64,000 nucleotides of DNA, taken from Scortum barcoo. Its lineage: Eukaryota; Chordata; Actinopteri; Centrarchiformes; Terapontidae. The DNA is taken from the NCBI GenBank assembly GCA_023238725.1, contig CM041544.1:7537501-7601500 (forward strand). Reading direction: 5' to 3'. The position numbers and the translations under genes were made by a program. Below the pieces are notes generated by a model. That model was not told where the DNA came from and did no database searches. It worked only from the letters and a program-made list of their open reading frames with translations. Numbering within the stretch: position 1 is the first letter of the stretch; every line of letters starts with the position of its first letter. Positions 1 to 13,800 of this stretch are shown piece after piece.

Positions 1-3000
1 TCTGTCCACGTCTTTTTTTTGGATACATTTTTCCTTCCCACAGGACTCACCTTTGAGGGAGTTGCCACCAGTTGCAGTTGTTAAAAATGTTTTTATTTTT
101 GCATCACCTCTGTGTCAGCAAAGGGTGCGTCAGAGGTTACGAAGCATTTTCATCCGAGTCCGACCACTTCACGAATGAAGCTGGAGGTCGTATTACCAGG
201 CCTGCTCCTGACGTCCCCATCAGGTCGGTCCACACCAGAGCGGCCTGTGAAAATGGCTGGATATCCATGTGCGGACCAGCTCTGGGTTTGGCCAGGAGCA
301 GCACACAGAGAGATGAGGTAGTTAATCTAGATGTGAGCGCGTGATGCCAGGACAGCAGATGGGAGCTCACACTGGCACAAGGCGAAAAGAGTTGCCTGTT
401 TTCAGATGGATGAGGATTCCAGGGTGTGTTGTGGAGAGTAAGATCAAGAGCTCGACCACTAAAGAGACGTGCCAAATGACTCTGGCACAGGGGGAAATGC
501 GGAGAAGCGTACGTGGACGGAGGCCCAGTCAGCAGCAGAGATTGAAAAGAAAAACAAGCTGCGGCAAATAGACGCGTGATACCGATCCAACTCTACGATG
601 ACGCATTGGAATTTTATTAGCTGCTAAATATGCTGACAGGCAGTAAAGTTAGTCCCAGTCCAATAGGTTGAAAATCTACTCTACCCAGATGGAAGAGCTT
701 AGAGTCAGGCAGTATTGATTTCTAATATTTGACTGTGTCAGCAGTTGCAGGAGTGAACGTTAGCATCTCTCCTCCGCTCAGGAGTGACGGTCATCCCCAT
801 CTACGCAGATTTCGCCGCTCATCACACATAATAGCATGTGACTGGGACACAGTTGTCCTGCTTCCACGGTCCCGCAGCAGATGCTCCCCTGCTGTGAGTG
901 CCACCCTGGTCAGGATCACGTTACCCAGAATAGGGTTCAGTTTGCCCAAAGCACAGCTGGCACTGCTCAGAGGGAGGGAGGGAGTGAGGAGTGGAGTGAA
1001 GGGAGTCGGTGGGGGGGTGTATCTACTGCATGTAGGTCAGCATGTACTTACTGCTTGCGAAATATCAAATGTCAATATTCAGCTATCAGCTTCCCTGAAA
1101 CAATGGATTCCATTTTGTGCTTCTGCAGGATTAATGTAAAAAAAAAAAAAAAGTATTGCAGGGAATTATTCATAAGGATGAGAAAATTCTGTTTCTGCAT
1201 CATAAGAGAGTCGCTGTTGTTTGTGTCCTTTGTTGAACTCCACATTTACCAAAAAGTTGGATGTATAAATTATTGACCACCACTTAGGTGCTGAGCATTC
1301 AGGAAGGCGAATAAAGGGAAAATTCAGTAGGCTTGCATTCGGTCTTGTCAGCCAGTTAGGAAATCTCAATTGTGTTGTGTGCCTGCGAGGCGTAACGGCA
1401 GGATTAGCTCGCTCACCTGGACTGCTTATCTGCACGGCTCATCTCTCTTCTGCAGGCGCTTTGAAATTCCCTCTCACTCACAGGGGAGCTGCATCTCACA
1501 CACGGCACAAAAGAAAGGGAAAGGGGGGGGCCGGAAAAGGGAGGATCCTCCAAACTAACAGACAGACCCCCCCACCCTACCCCCTCCTCGTCTGCCTCCC
1601 TTGTCCCCACGGGCCCTCACTATCTGTCAGTCAAGTCACAGGTGACCACCCTCTTAGCTGAACCTCGTGAAGGGCAGCATTTTAAAAGCCACTTGCCTGC
1701 CTGGCCTCAATAGAAATCCGAAAGGGTAGAAAAGAAAAATCATTCCTCAGAAAGGTCACTGCTGGCAGAAAAGCTCGAAATCTCACACATCCAGCTGAGG
1801 CAAAACCTCGGCCAACCTGTTGTGTTGTAGGCGTGGGGATAAAAGGAAGCCTCATGTCTTGGATGGTCTGTGTGTTGTTTCACTGTCAAATGAGATAAAG
1901 GAAAAAAAAAAAGACAGGAACAAATAGATAAGACGGGGCCGCTGAATTATCTTCATTTGGCGAGATGTCCTTGTCTCTTGTCCTTGTCGGCCTCCGAGCA
2001 GCAGCGAGTTCTGCTATCGATTCTCAATCGGCTGCTTCCAGTGCAAACAGTGAGGAGGTATTCAAAGCGAGGGTGCCTGTGGGTGAGTGGGCGGTGGGTG
2101 GTGGTTAGGAGGTGTTCAGACCCAGATCCCTGTGCTGACTTACACTTTTTTTTTTTTTTTTTTTTTAAATTTAAGATATTGATTATGCAAAGTTGCATTA
2201 GTCTGGCCTGGCCTGTGTGGCTGAGTGGTGGGGTTGTTCTAGAGGGTCATGGGAATATTGATGTCTGCAGGGTGATTGGTAGCTGTGAGGGTGGGGGCGT
2301 GTAGTACCGCATAACAAACAACCCCCACTGACCCATCATCAGCAATAAAAGCTTAACTGGAGAGGCGATCGATCCTCTGTGCGAGAGAGGAGATACACGC
2401 TGGAAGGTCAAATGCGAAATGTGTTTGAGCCTCTCTCGTTGGCACAGTGAGCTCAGGAATGAGCGGTGCCATTTAGCCTCAACCTGGCCCCGCTCGCAGA
2501 ACGCCATAAAGCAGAGTGCACGCTGTGTCCATGTGCATGTAATAAGAAGAGACCTATCATTATCTGAAAGCATGTGTTGTTAAAAAATCTGCCTCCCCAT
2601 TTTGGTGGTGACTTTTATCACTTGTTGTAATTTGTATTTCTTCTCTACAGAAAAAGAAACATGCACAAGACTTTGAAATGAGGTTAAAACTGCGATACAA
2701 AAGGCTTTTCAGCTCATGTCATTCAGTCTGCCCGGCTGTCACATACCTCAGTGCACACCCAAGTTTTTCCATATCCGAAAAAGCAGATGTCTGCATTGTG
2801 AGCTGTGTAACAGATGTGAAATTGTAATAAATGTCATATGAGGAGGTCACGTCCCTGCAGTAAGTCCGTTATTTTTCCATGCATTAAGTAATTTTGTATG
2901 ACCTAACAAGAGTCCAGAGCCCTGCTAGCAGCTCCTGAGGCTACACTTTGACACAGCCATGCTCGCAGGGACAGCGCTGACATGCTGGTGTTCAGCAGAT

Positions 3001-3104
3001 CATTTTTAAGGTACACATTTGTGGTGCTGTTGAATTATATTACATTACACTGAGTTCGTAATATTTGTCAACCTTTAATGACACAAGTGAGAAGTGAAGT
3101 TATT
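1..3104. other. noncoding flank, nothing recognised
   Basis: Poly(A) at about 1139-1152 and poly(T) at about 2145-2166. Open frames up to 136 codons lack splice-site support, repeats or known motifs. No gene or repeat recognised. Confidence 0.5.
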
Positions 3105-3180
3105 GAATTATCCTGAAGGGATCCTGAAGGGAACATGAGTGTTTTACCATATTTTGTGCCAATCCACTCAGATGTTATGA
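3105..3180 (+). repeat. interspersed repeat family B fragment
   Basis: Pieces ATCCTGAAGGGAACATGAGT and CCAATCCACTCAGATGTT match the family seen at 32690-32995. It carries a perfect tandem duplication of 11 bp, ATCCTGAAGGG, at 3110-3131. Confidence 0.5.
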
Positions 3181-4784
3181 TACTGGATAATGACCTGCAG
3201 ATGGTATGGCCAGAAGGTCACCAAGGTAATAGGTTTCATCCATATGCAGGTTTTATGGTAAACCACCCAATAACTAGTGAAGTATTTCAGTTTTGACAAA
3301 AACTGTGGACTGATCAGCCAACCAAAACATCGGCAGAGCTGCGGTGCTAGTATGGTTAAAAACAAGTTTTATACCAGGTAATAAGAAACGTTTACAGTGT
3401 CAGAAACTTTCATGGATCGTTATTTACATCAAATTTCATCACGTCAGCCCCACCTGAGGGATTTATGCATTTTTCTGTCTCCTCAAACTCTCTCACCGAG
3501 AAGTGAATCAGAGATTAGTGTCTCCTGCTTCACATGCCAGATGGTGACATTTATGTCTTTATTCAGCATGTCAACAAAAGGAATAAACTTTAATCTATGA
3601 ACCCTAATAAAGCATAAAAACCAGAAGATTTTGATTTGTGATTTTAATTAGTCCGCTTGATGGAAGGACTTTATGTTCACCAGGAGCAATGAAGCAAATG
3701 CTGAATATTGGTATTTTCATGAATAGTTCATTAACCGGTTCAATAAATACAAATTAATGTGCGTGTCTTCCTCTCCCTGTGACAGCTCAGTGTTTATGGT
3801 GTGGGAACAGAGCTCCACCATTACACCCCATTGTGATGAAGGATTGGTTTGGCTTAGATTATTCAGCCGAATGTAGCATTAAAATAACTTGTGGTCACAG
3901 TCTATCTGAGGTGACTCATCCACTTAAAAAGGTGTCTAACCACAATCTTTATAATGCAACTATTGTCATTACATCAACCTGATCAACTGTATTATTATTT
4001 AACATTAGCTATTTAATACTGAAATAAATACATTTTGTTATCATACCCACACATGATATACAAATTCTGAATGATATAATCAGGCAAAAATGTATTGTAT
4101 ATTTTATTTAATGTTAAGCAACTAACGAGATAAAGATGTTATGGTTGACCTCTGACTCCAACCATTATTTTGAATCAATCGCTTATGCAGTCAATAATGT
4201 ACAACACAAAGGGGTTGAATGTGTTTGCATAAAATGACCATCTCGAGATGAACAACCTTTAATCTCACGCTGCTCCAACCCTCCGATGTGCTGTTGTGTG
4301 TTATTTACTTACTTACTTACTCGCAACTTATTTGTCTTGGTTCCCCGGTGAGACATAACACTTCGACAAGTGTGCGCCACACCGCCTGTGTAATTTATGT
4401 CCATAATAACAAAAGTGCAAAGCTCTGGTGATCTATACGTCAAAGACGTGCTAGTCAGCTTTCAGTCTGCCAGGTCCCGGAGGTGCATCAATTTTACTAT
4501 AACTCCATTTAACATGCCACTGGGCTCCTCCACCCAGCTCCGTGCTGTACAGTCGCATTTCTTCCTCACTGCGGGACATTCTGCTTCATAGAATGTGTCA
4601 AACTTTGGAGGTCATTAGGATAATATTTCTGTTATAGCTCTACATAATTGGTATGGTATTTTTATCTCATTTTCTTTTTACTAATATTAACATATTTCAT
4701 GCACTATCAGTGCAAGAACTATAGAAATGACACCCTGATTTTCTGATTTGCAGCATGATAGCTGACGTTTGTTGGTCTCTTCTT
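3181..4784. other. noncoding, nothing recognised
   Basis: AT-rich; a short ACTT run near 4307-4321. No supported gene. Confidence 0.5.
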
Positions 4785-5060
4785 TGTATGCCAGTGGCAG
4801 TCTAGCAAAGTAGTCCAGACTGAAATATCTCAGCAGGTTTTGGCTGGATTACCATGACATTTCATTCCTCAGGATACACTTTGATGATCTGCAGACTTTT
4901 CCTCAAGTGGCATCGCCAGGTTAAAATTCTGTTTGCCCAATACTTTGGTTTATGACCAAATACCTGCAAGACTAATTGAAATGACAGTGACATGAATCAG
5001 CTGTACTCTGTATTGGTGTGATGATGTTAGCATGCTGGCGTTAGCATTTAGCTCATGGTT
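4785..5060 (-). repeat. interspersed repeat family B copy (reverse)
   Basis: Contains AGTCCAGACTGAAATATCTC, ATTACCATGACATTTCATTC, CAATACTTTGGTTTATGACC and GTTAGCATGCTGGCGTTAGC, the reverse of a common fish repeat with 'TGGACCAAAGTGGTGGAC' and 'GCTAACATGCTAAC' motifs. Noncoding. Confidence 0.65.
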
Positions 5061-5123
5061 ATAGACTTTCTACTCTCTAACTGTTGGTGTGTATTTCTTT
5101 GGCACGGTGTGTTAGGCACACTT

Positions 5124-5166
5124 TTAAAAAAATCTAAATATGTTCTGCATGTCTAGATTTTTTTAA
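5124..5166. repeat. 13-bp perfect inverted repeat (hairpin)
   Basis: TTAAAAAAATCTA at 5124-5136 and its exact inverse TAGATTTTTTTAA at 5154-5166, with a 17-nt loop. Weak AT-rich stem; function unknown and it may be a relic of a repeat end. Confidence 0.75.
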
Positions 5167-7394
5167 GTAATATAAAAAACTGACTCTTCAGCTGGACCGG
5201 CGAGTGACCACTGTGTGTTTTTAAACACGGTACAGAAACAAATCTGTGAAATGTAAAATCACAAAACCTCATCCTCGATGTTGTAAGACAAAGCTTTTGT
5301 ATAAAGATTTGAAGCCTCTGAGATAAGGTTCAGAGAGGAGTGGTATGGTGAGGGGCTGGGGATGGACAGAGAGGCTTTTTTGTTCCCCTTTCTCTCTCCT
5401 AATGCTCAGCTTATCAACAATGCCAGCGGGGTCTGCCTCCCCTCCACTGCATTCTTGTGCAAAAAGGCATCTCGTCTGAATGTTATGCAGTCTCCAGCCA
5501 AGAAGACTCATATAGGAAAAAAAATCTGCGCGTGATCCACTGTTTTTTCTTCTTCTTTTTTCGAGTGGCACCTGCTTTTCTCCAGCTCGCGGTTACTGTA
5601 ATTGCGCCCTTTCTCATGCAGTCTCTAATCATCAACCTCTATCTGCACATCATGTGATAATGTAAATGGGCCGGGGAAAGAAGAAAGAGTGACATTAAGT
5701 GCAAGTGCGAGCCCCGTGGCAGCCGACGTGTCTGCGAGCAGCTGCAGGAGCTCAAACCACCACCAACATCTGCAAGGAGCGAAGTCAGGTTTCTATCACA
5801 CCACCCACAATGCCGAGCTGCTTTCTGCGAGAGTTGCGGAGGGCCAGAAGCTGAAATATAACAGGCTCAGTGGGAAACGAGCCAAAGTTATTTTACTAAT
5901 ACCACTCCAGCTTATGTTTGTTATGTACATTGTTGTGTAAGTTTCCCTAAGATTTCATATTACTTTTGACTTTGCATGTTTGATGTGTTTTGCTGAATGT
6001 TTGAGATGATTCACCTGGGCCGAAAGCCAGAAATGTCTCAGTGTGTGTGTGTGTGTACAACTCATCAAACTGTTTGCCGTCAACCGTCGTCCTGTCAGTC
6101 TCCTCTGGTGTGTTGCATACACAGCAAACACAGGCAACATCCCAAACGTGCACTTTACAGGTCATTTTAATGTGGTTTTGCCCCAGCAATGTATCATAGA
6201 ATACATGGGAACAATTTTCTCATGTCAGTGCCTATGATTATTTTTCTTTAATGCCACTTTCTATTTATACACACTTTGTCCTTTGTAGAGATGGCTCTGG
6301 TTAAGCCAAGATTCAACTTCCAGGAACAGTCTGTCAGCTCAGTTTGTTCCAAGATTTCTGTAAACATTTTCACTTTGGGAGCATTGGCAGTCATACTCTC
6401 CATATCCACTCTTTCAATATTGGGAAAACAACATAAAAGAGCCGGAATATGTTGCGTGCTTATTATCTAAACACGGTAAAATACATGAAATTTTACTGTT
6501 AAGTAAGATATCTTATTTCACCTACAGTAAATTTCTGAAAACTCCCTTCATTGTCCTCTGCAGAGGAAATAAGAGGATCATGTTCTGTCTCTTCATCTTT
6601 GAGGTCACCCAGTTTGTGATGTTCATTACTTTGCATTTCTGGGACCAATTACTTTTGTGGTGTTTTCCCCAAGAAGAACTGGAGGGATGTTTCACTGATG
6701 TAAAACATCAATTCTGTGTTTGTACATAAAACCACAACTGTTTCTTGATTTGAGGACCTCAGCCGTTCCCCGCCGTTCACCGAACCACTCCACTGTTGCT
6801 ACTGTAATGTGCGGGCTCAATAGGTGGTGTTAGGAATCAGTCTAAATAAGGACAAAGCTGGATGGAGACAGATAATTTTCCACAGCAATGCTTTACTGTC
6901 CTCCACACTGTCACTTCCACAATAACAATGAACACTTCCTCGTTCCTGGGTCACATGAACCTCAACTAACCAATAATAAGTCAGAAGAACTTCAACTGGT
7001 AAATGTGTTGGAAAACTGGAGAAGCACATTCTGGATGTTATTCATCTAGATCCAGACATATATGTTTGAGGATGTAAATATGTAAATAATAATTCTTTAA
7101 ACATAAATATGTAAATAATTAACTGTGCAAACATTCAAAATATATTTTTGTGAATAAGTTTAAATGTATGAATTTACTCAACTTATAACCTTACACTACT
7201 GATAACACTATCTGTTGTTATTGCTCTTTTCACCTACACATGTGCAGCAATCCACCGATGAATGAACAAACGGTCCATCTTTTTGGGGCCGTTGAAATGC
7301 ACCTTGGAAAATGTTGATAGATGACACAACGCATAACTGTGTAAAATAAGATTATTCATTCAGGTCCATGGTTTTCTGCCTAGCTCATGTTTAT
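5167..7394. other. noncoding, nothing recognised
   Basis: A short (GT)n near 6040-6055. Frames are all under 100 codons and show no family features. Confidence 0.5.
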
Positions 7395-7715
7395 ATTCAA
7401 GATTCAAGATTCAAAGATTCAAAGTGTTTATTGTCACATGTACAGTAAGAAACATATTCCCCCATACAATGAAATTCTTTCTTTGCTGTCTACAATGAAT
7501 GCCAAACAAACAATATAAGTCTAACATAAAAAAAGAATAGATAAATAGTAATACAAAAAAAATATGTACAAAAAAATACAATAAAAATATAAACTCTGCA
7601 AAAGAATAACTGAAAGTATAACTGTACAAATGGACAGAGCAATGTAAACCAAGTATACTGAGTATACTTGTTTGTGCAAACTGAGCAGTCAAGTACTGTT
7701 CCATAATGTGTTCAG
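7395..7715 (-). mobile_element. LINE-type 3' tail
   Basis: On the minus strand the segment ends GAATTTCATTGTATGGGGGA, TGTACATGTGACAATAAACAC and then tandem TTTGAATC/TTGAATC units at about 7422-7396. This arrangement (noncoding UTR, AATAAA, short tandem tail) marks the 3' end of fish non-LTR retrotransposons. No coding part remains. Confidence 0.65.
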
Positions 7716-9407
7716 GTAGTCCATGATTATAAACGTTAAATTCAAATAATTAAACACCAGAGCAATGATCGACACTTTATAGAAAATCTGCATTCAAATA
7801 ATACAGTAGCTTAGATTTAAATGGTGAGTCTTTGTTCGCTCACAGGTATTTTATTACTGTAGTTTTTGGTGTCATTGTGCTTGATACATTATATTATGGA
7901 CTAAGGCTGTTCTGCTGTTTTCCCTGAGGTGCTAAAATAAACACTATTCCTTTAAGTGAGCAAGAGCACACCTCAAAGCAAGAACAAAACAAAAGGCGAC
8001 GGATCCTCCCATCACACTTCACTCTAGTATCACTTTGCTCGCCAGGCACTCTGAGGCACGGAGGCATTATAAAGGGATGAAGCCAGACTTAAAGTCTGGC
8101 TGTTGATAGGAACAAACATCCGCCCTGCTCTTCCTACGCTTCACACCAAACACACAACACACAGGATCTAATGAACCACCATCTGGCGCTACAGCAGACC
8201 TGGGCGTCTGCTCTGCACGGGCAACTCACAGAAACAAGTTCCCAAGTGGCTTCAACACCAAAATACAATTTCACAATGGAGACGGGGGTTAAATGTTGGT
8301 CCCCTGCACAGGTTAGAAGAGATACATTCAACATTGCTATAATATAAGAATTTAAGTTATCAAGTTACTTGTGTGTAGGCTAAAACATCAGCGATGTTTG
8401 TTAGCTGCACAACAGGAGTGTTTCTAATAAAGCGCTCACGTTTGTCCATGTGTCAGCATTGTGTTAACGTATTTATGGTGCTACTAAGTGCTCATTTATT
8501 CCATTTGGCTATATAAAAAAGGGCAGGTAATGGTAATGCATGCTTGTGCAGTAATAAAAGAGCTGAAATGAATTTCTCTGTGTGCATAAAGGCAAAGCGA
8601 TGAGAGATCATGATACAGGCGGCTGAAGGTTTGCACATACAATAGGTCTAATTCAGCACACAAAGGCAGTGCATTGTGTGGAGGAGATGTGAGCGATAGC
8701 AGAAATGAATAGCAATTGAAAGGTGTGAATGGCATCTCTCATTGAAAGCAAACACGCAGAGAGGCAAATAATCTTCTGATCCAGACTGTTCATGCTTGTT
8801 TTAGTTGGACTTTCACACTGCTTCCATGTGAGCGAGAGCTGTCAGCTGCTGAATTACTGCAGTGGGAGTTTTTTTTTGTCATGGCAGAGAGGAAAGGTCT
8901 CTTTTTGTCTACCCACCCTGCTGCCGGGGCGCAAACGAACTCCCTCCTCCGATATGGGGCTTGTTCTCACCCTCCAGGCTCAGCTGATGCTGGGTTTCCA
9001 CGGCGACGGAGGCGTGAAATGTGCCCGGCAGCCAGGCTGTACAGTATGAGTGGCCATTCTGTCTGATTTCTTTGTCTTCTGTCCATTTGGGAAGGTATGC
9101 TTGGCTAGCAGCACCATACAAATCAATACAGCCTGGCACGCACACATACATGTTGTCAGTTCCTACAAGCTGCAGCACAGCCTCCAGAGCTCCTCGGGCC
9201 TTTTTGAATTCCTCCAGAGTAGAGATGGGAGGGTGAAGGGTCAGCAGCAACAGGGATCAAAAACATTGGTGCAGCCATTCAGAATTCAAGCTGCAAAAAT
9301 CACATTTTTTAATACATCTTGTTTATGTGTTACTGGTAGGAATTTATATGTGACTGTGATTTTAATTTAATTGTTGGATCTGAAGCAGTGAAAGCTTTTG
9401 ATGCCTG
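7716..9407. other. noncoding; one unexplained antisense open stretch
   Basis: A minus-strand frame at 9250-8909 (113 codons) has acceptor-like and donor-like sequences around it but no recognised similarity (see findings). The rest shows nothing. Confidence 0.45.
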
Positions 9408-9497
<90 letters not shown>

Positions 9498-9498
9498 T
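9408..9498. repeat. (TATC)n microsatellite
   Basis: About 22 uninterrupted TATC units, preceded by GATC and followed by a short T run. Pure tetranucleotide arrays of this length are usually polymorphic. Confidence 0.98.
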
Positions 9499-10269
9499 TT
9501 TGACAGCAAACCAACGGTAAAACACAGAGCACTGTACCAACAAACAGAAGCCTGTCTTTGTTGACTTTCTGTTGCCTGGGTGTGTGACTGTTTTCCTTTT
9601 CAAACCACAGGCTCAGCAGTGACTCTAATGAACTGCTTATTGTCTTTGTGTAAGAGCCTGCTGCTGATTAAATGTGGTCATGGTTACTTGAGTTGTCTTG
9701 ACTTCTTGGGCTGTGCCAGCTGCTTTTCACCACGTCTGAGCCCTTCCACACAGACCTATTAGCAAATTCTTCTGCAGGCTTAACGTCACTTCTGAGCAGT
9801 GGGTGTAGACGTAATTGCTCATATTTGGGCATTTTTCCAAATACTTTGGTAAAATATTACAGTGTACGCTATACAGCTCTGCCAGGATAATCCTGATTTA
9901 ATTTTGGTCGGGTGATTAACACTATATCTTGCTATCTATTTGCAAGAGGTTTCTCATGGGGGCTCTGTTACGTTTTACGCATGGTGAAGGTAAGATAATT
10001 AGCCTGAATTACTGTGTAAGTGATCTGATTTGAGCTGGGAAACTCTCCCTCAGACCGCTCAGATCAAGGCGTGTGGAGGAATCTGAGAGCAGTGTGGTCA
10101 TTGCTTCATTGTACTTGTCACTACAGTTCACTGTGATGAGACAAAGCAGTTACAGGGAAAGTTGAACTCTTTAGGTTGGTTTGGTGAAAGACATCAGAGC
10201 TCTGAGGTCATTTATATCAGAAACCGGGGGGGTGTTTCATCTGCTCCTCTCGTGAACTAACCATGAACT

Positions 10270-10876
10270 ACAGACAGTTTGGAAAATGTGTTTGTTCGTT
10301 TCCTTGCCGAGAGTTAGACGAGATGATTGATACCACTCTTGCATCGATGCCGAATGTGAAGCTACAGCTAGTAGCTAACTTAGCTTAGCATAAAGAGCGG
10401 AAACAGCTAGCCTGGCTCTGTCCAAAGGTAGCAAAATCTGCCAACCAGTGCTTCTACAGCTCATAAACACTTTGTATCTCCATAACTATAATAATTTCTA
10501 CAAAAACCGAAGTATAAAAACATATTGGGGGTGATGTACCAGACTGTTGTCAGCCGGGTACAGTGACTTCCTCAAGTTGTGTCATCACCATGAGGGTAAA
10601 ACCACATGCCATTTTAACATAGAGCTTTTTCTATTAATTAAACAAGCAAGATATAATGTGTACTGAGGCTGAAATCTGAATTTTGTTACCTTTAAACAAA
10701 TCGAGGCTAACGTTTTCCTCCATTTATAGTCTCTGTGCTAAGCTAAGCTAACTAGCTGCTAGCAGTAGCCATATATTTTCCATGAAGACATGAAAGTGGT
10801 ATTGATATTCACACCTAACTCTCAGTAAGAAAGTGAATATGTACTTTCCCCAAAATGTTGAAATATTCCTTTACAT
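10270..10876. repeat. foldback (palindromic) interspersed repeat, copy 1, most complete
   Basis: About 600 bp whose two halves are imperfect inverse copies. The left half has GAGAGTTAGACGAGATGATT, GATACCACTCTT, AACTTAGCTTAGCAT, CAGCTAGCCTGGCTCTGTCC. The right half has TGCTAAGCTAAGCTAACTAG, AGTGGTATTGATATTCACACC, AACTCTCAGTAAGAAAGTGA. No protein is encoded; the element is non-autonomous and could form a long hairpin. Confidence 0.85.
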
Positions 10877-13800
10877 AGCAAAACAATTCGGCAGGGTTTT
10901 CATTTAAAGCTTCACTGAAAGATTCTCATGTCTATAAAGACATAATGAATTTACATAATACTGTAGTTAACGTGATCTAATGAGGTCAGAAATAGCAGGC
11001 AGGAGGCCAATAAGCGAGTTCACCCACCGCTAACTATTTTGAAATGACTGTGGAGTCTGCAGAGACAGTACCAGGCCAGCTGAACGAGGCTGCAGGAGAG
11101 AAGGTAACTCATGGAGACAGTCGGAAAGAGCAGTCGATGTTCACCAGCGTCATGTTGTGATGAGGCATCACTGCCACTTCCCTTCTACAGCCGAAACCTA
11201 CAAAGAGGCTGACAGAGACAGCAGAGCAATGGAGGGAGGGAGCGGACATCCACTCAAGGACACGGGATAGAAGGAAGCATTCATCCTCTGAGCCAGTTTA
11301 CAGTGTTAGGAGGATGACTTTGCTCTTTTTTTCTCCGGCTGTCTGGCTTCTTTCTTTCTCTCTTTGTCTTTCTCTCTCTTCTGGCTTCCCACTCTGCCCG
11401 AGGCGAAGCAGAAATCAGCTGATGTCTGCACAAACACAATGACCCCCGGGTCTTGTGTGTTCTTGAACCGACAAAGACAAAACTGCAGGAACAGAATAAT
11501 GGAGGGAACGGAAAGGGGACGAGTTATTTGGAGAATTGCAAAAAGCACTCAAGGTAGCATTCCTCTCCGTCACTGATGGTACATTCCTGGGTGGCAAACA
11601 TTTTGCCAAGGGCCCCTTATGAATAAAAGTCATATTACCATGCTTTCATCCCAGCATGTGTTTCATAAATAAGGTTAGAAATACAAGTATTGCCACACTG
11701 GGAGGTAAATGCCTGGATGATGAATAGATAAAATGATCACGTCACGATCCTATGGATGTTTCAACCACAAATGTTGCTCTATTGTGTAAACCTTTGTCCC
11801 TTGTATTTCTGCTTTGTCAGTTGTGTTTTGGTTTGGTAACACAAAAGGCAGAGGAGGCCCACAGGTACGATGCACTCACCTTTATGTCACATCGTATTTA
11901 GGTCAGGAGGGTTCAGATGTATCAACACATCAGGTCACTAACCTTTAACAAATGGACGTCTCGATTCTCGATCTAACGGTGTGCTGGTGGGTGTACGTGT
12001 GTGTGTGCGCTGACCACTGAGAATTAATACTCACACCGAGAGAAACAAAGGTTTGAGGTATTTGTTTTTCATTCATGCATACTGTTTAAACAATTTTTGT
12101 GCAGCTGGTTTGTGCTCGGCCGGAGGCTCCTAAACTTTTTCTATGTCAAGGACCCCAAATGCTGCATTGTCCTGAAAGGTTCCCCTCTGCTGTCCAGCTC
12201 CCTGCTAGTACAACCAACCAAGAGGGCCAGACAAGAACACTGGTAGTGGAAAACCTTGGATTTCCTTTACTGACAACATGTTTTTTTTCCAGTAATGCCA
12301 ACATTATTATAGTTCTTCCTTCTGTGGTATATTCACAGTTAAGAAAAGATCAAGGTTACAGCCTTAAAACAGTTCATGGGGCTGCTTTGCTGTTTAAGGT
12401 ACCAGATAGAGATGAAATATGATCCAGAAATCCAGTTTGAGTCTCACATTAATGTGCTTAAAGGCTTATCAGACACCCAAGCACTGCAACAGTTTGTAAT
12501 AGGTTCAGCTTTTTTGCCAGGACCCCTGCGATGGCACCCCCACTGCATCGACAGACTGACTCCAGTCGAGTCAATGAGAAGGCTGTGTTTGTTCATCCAG
12601 GGCTGAACTTACGTGTGACTATATAAAGGTCACTACATTGGCACTGAGCACTGGCAATAGTTGTGAGGTGTGAAATCACCCAAAGTGGATGTAATAGCAT
12701 GGTATGACTGGATAAGGAAAAAGGGCATCATACCAGCGTACTGACCAAGTTGTGAGCACAGAATTGACGTATCATTGTCTTTTAAGCTGCTATGACAAAC
12801 TTGCTAGCAAACAGTTTATTGTTTACACATCCATCAGTCACAGAGCAACATTATCACATCGTGTTTCTTGCCAGGTTTGTGATTTGGGACTTTCCACTGT
12901 CAATAAAACTGTCATGACTGAATGAAAATGAAAATAGATCCTGCAGCAGCATTGTAGTAGTTGTGCTGCAGTGGCCACGTGTGTTTTTACCCAGTTTTAA
13001 CACACTGCTCCCATCTGCTTCAAAGTTGAAGGTTACAGGACATCTCACCTTTGCACGGGATCACTTTTGAGAGAGGTGAACTCTATCAACAGTTTTATTT
13101 CCCTGTATTTTTCAGACAGTGCCCAATTTTCCCACCAGAAGAATGAGTTGCTCAAAGTGTGGGGATGCTTTTTGTGGGCAAAGATTACAAAAAGCACATT
13201 TACCTTCAGGGCGTGTTTGGGTCAGTGGTCGATGGATCAGTGGTTACGTAAGGAGCTTAGGGCTAATGTGACTTTCTGGCAACCCGTAATTTTTGGATCC
13301 ATCATCAGATTTTTGTCTCTCCTGTTTTTTTAGCTAGCGCCACTCAGCCGCTGCAAGGTAGCAGATGGACAGATGGATGTACCTTGAATGCTGAACGATG
13401 TTTGGTGTTTCATGTAGATCAGTTTATGTCTGCTCATGGGGAAGTTTCTTTATTAAATGTGCAACTGGCTGAATTTAAATCAGCCTGAGAAAGCATGTGG
13501 GGGGAAAAAGGTCCCAGTGTTTTTATACTGGGAAGGCATATGTGTCCATTGTGACCTATATCTGCCACTGCTGCTTGACTGATGTGTTTTCCCCATGTGT
13601 CCCATGGCCGGATGAGTAAAAGATTCGACTGCACCATGCTCAGAAAGACAGAGAGGGATAGAGGGAATCTGTCGATTGTGGCCTTTTGGATCAGCTGTAA
13701 TCCACCATGCCAAGGTGAAGGTCTGGGTTTTATTCCAAGGTCCCTCCAAACAATTATCACCCGAGCCCATGACAAATGTGTTACACTGCCGCACATGGCC

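Noticed and set aside
729..1276. 136- and 131-codon overlapping frames
   Set aside because: They overlap in two frames, lack motifs, and one runs into a poly-Lys stretch from a poly(A) tract.
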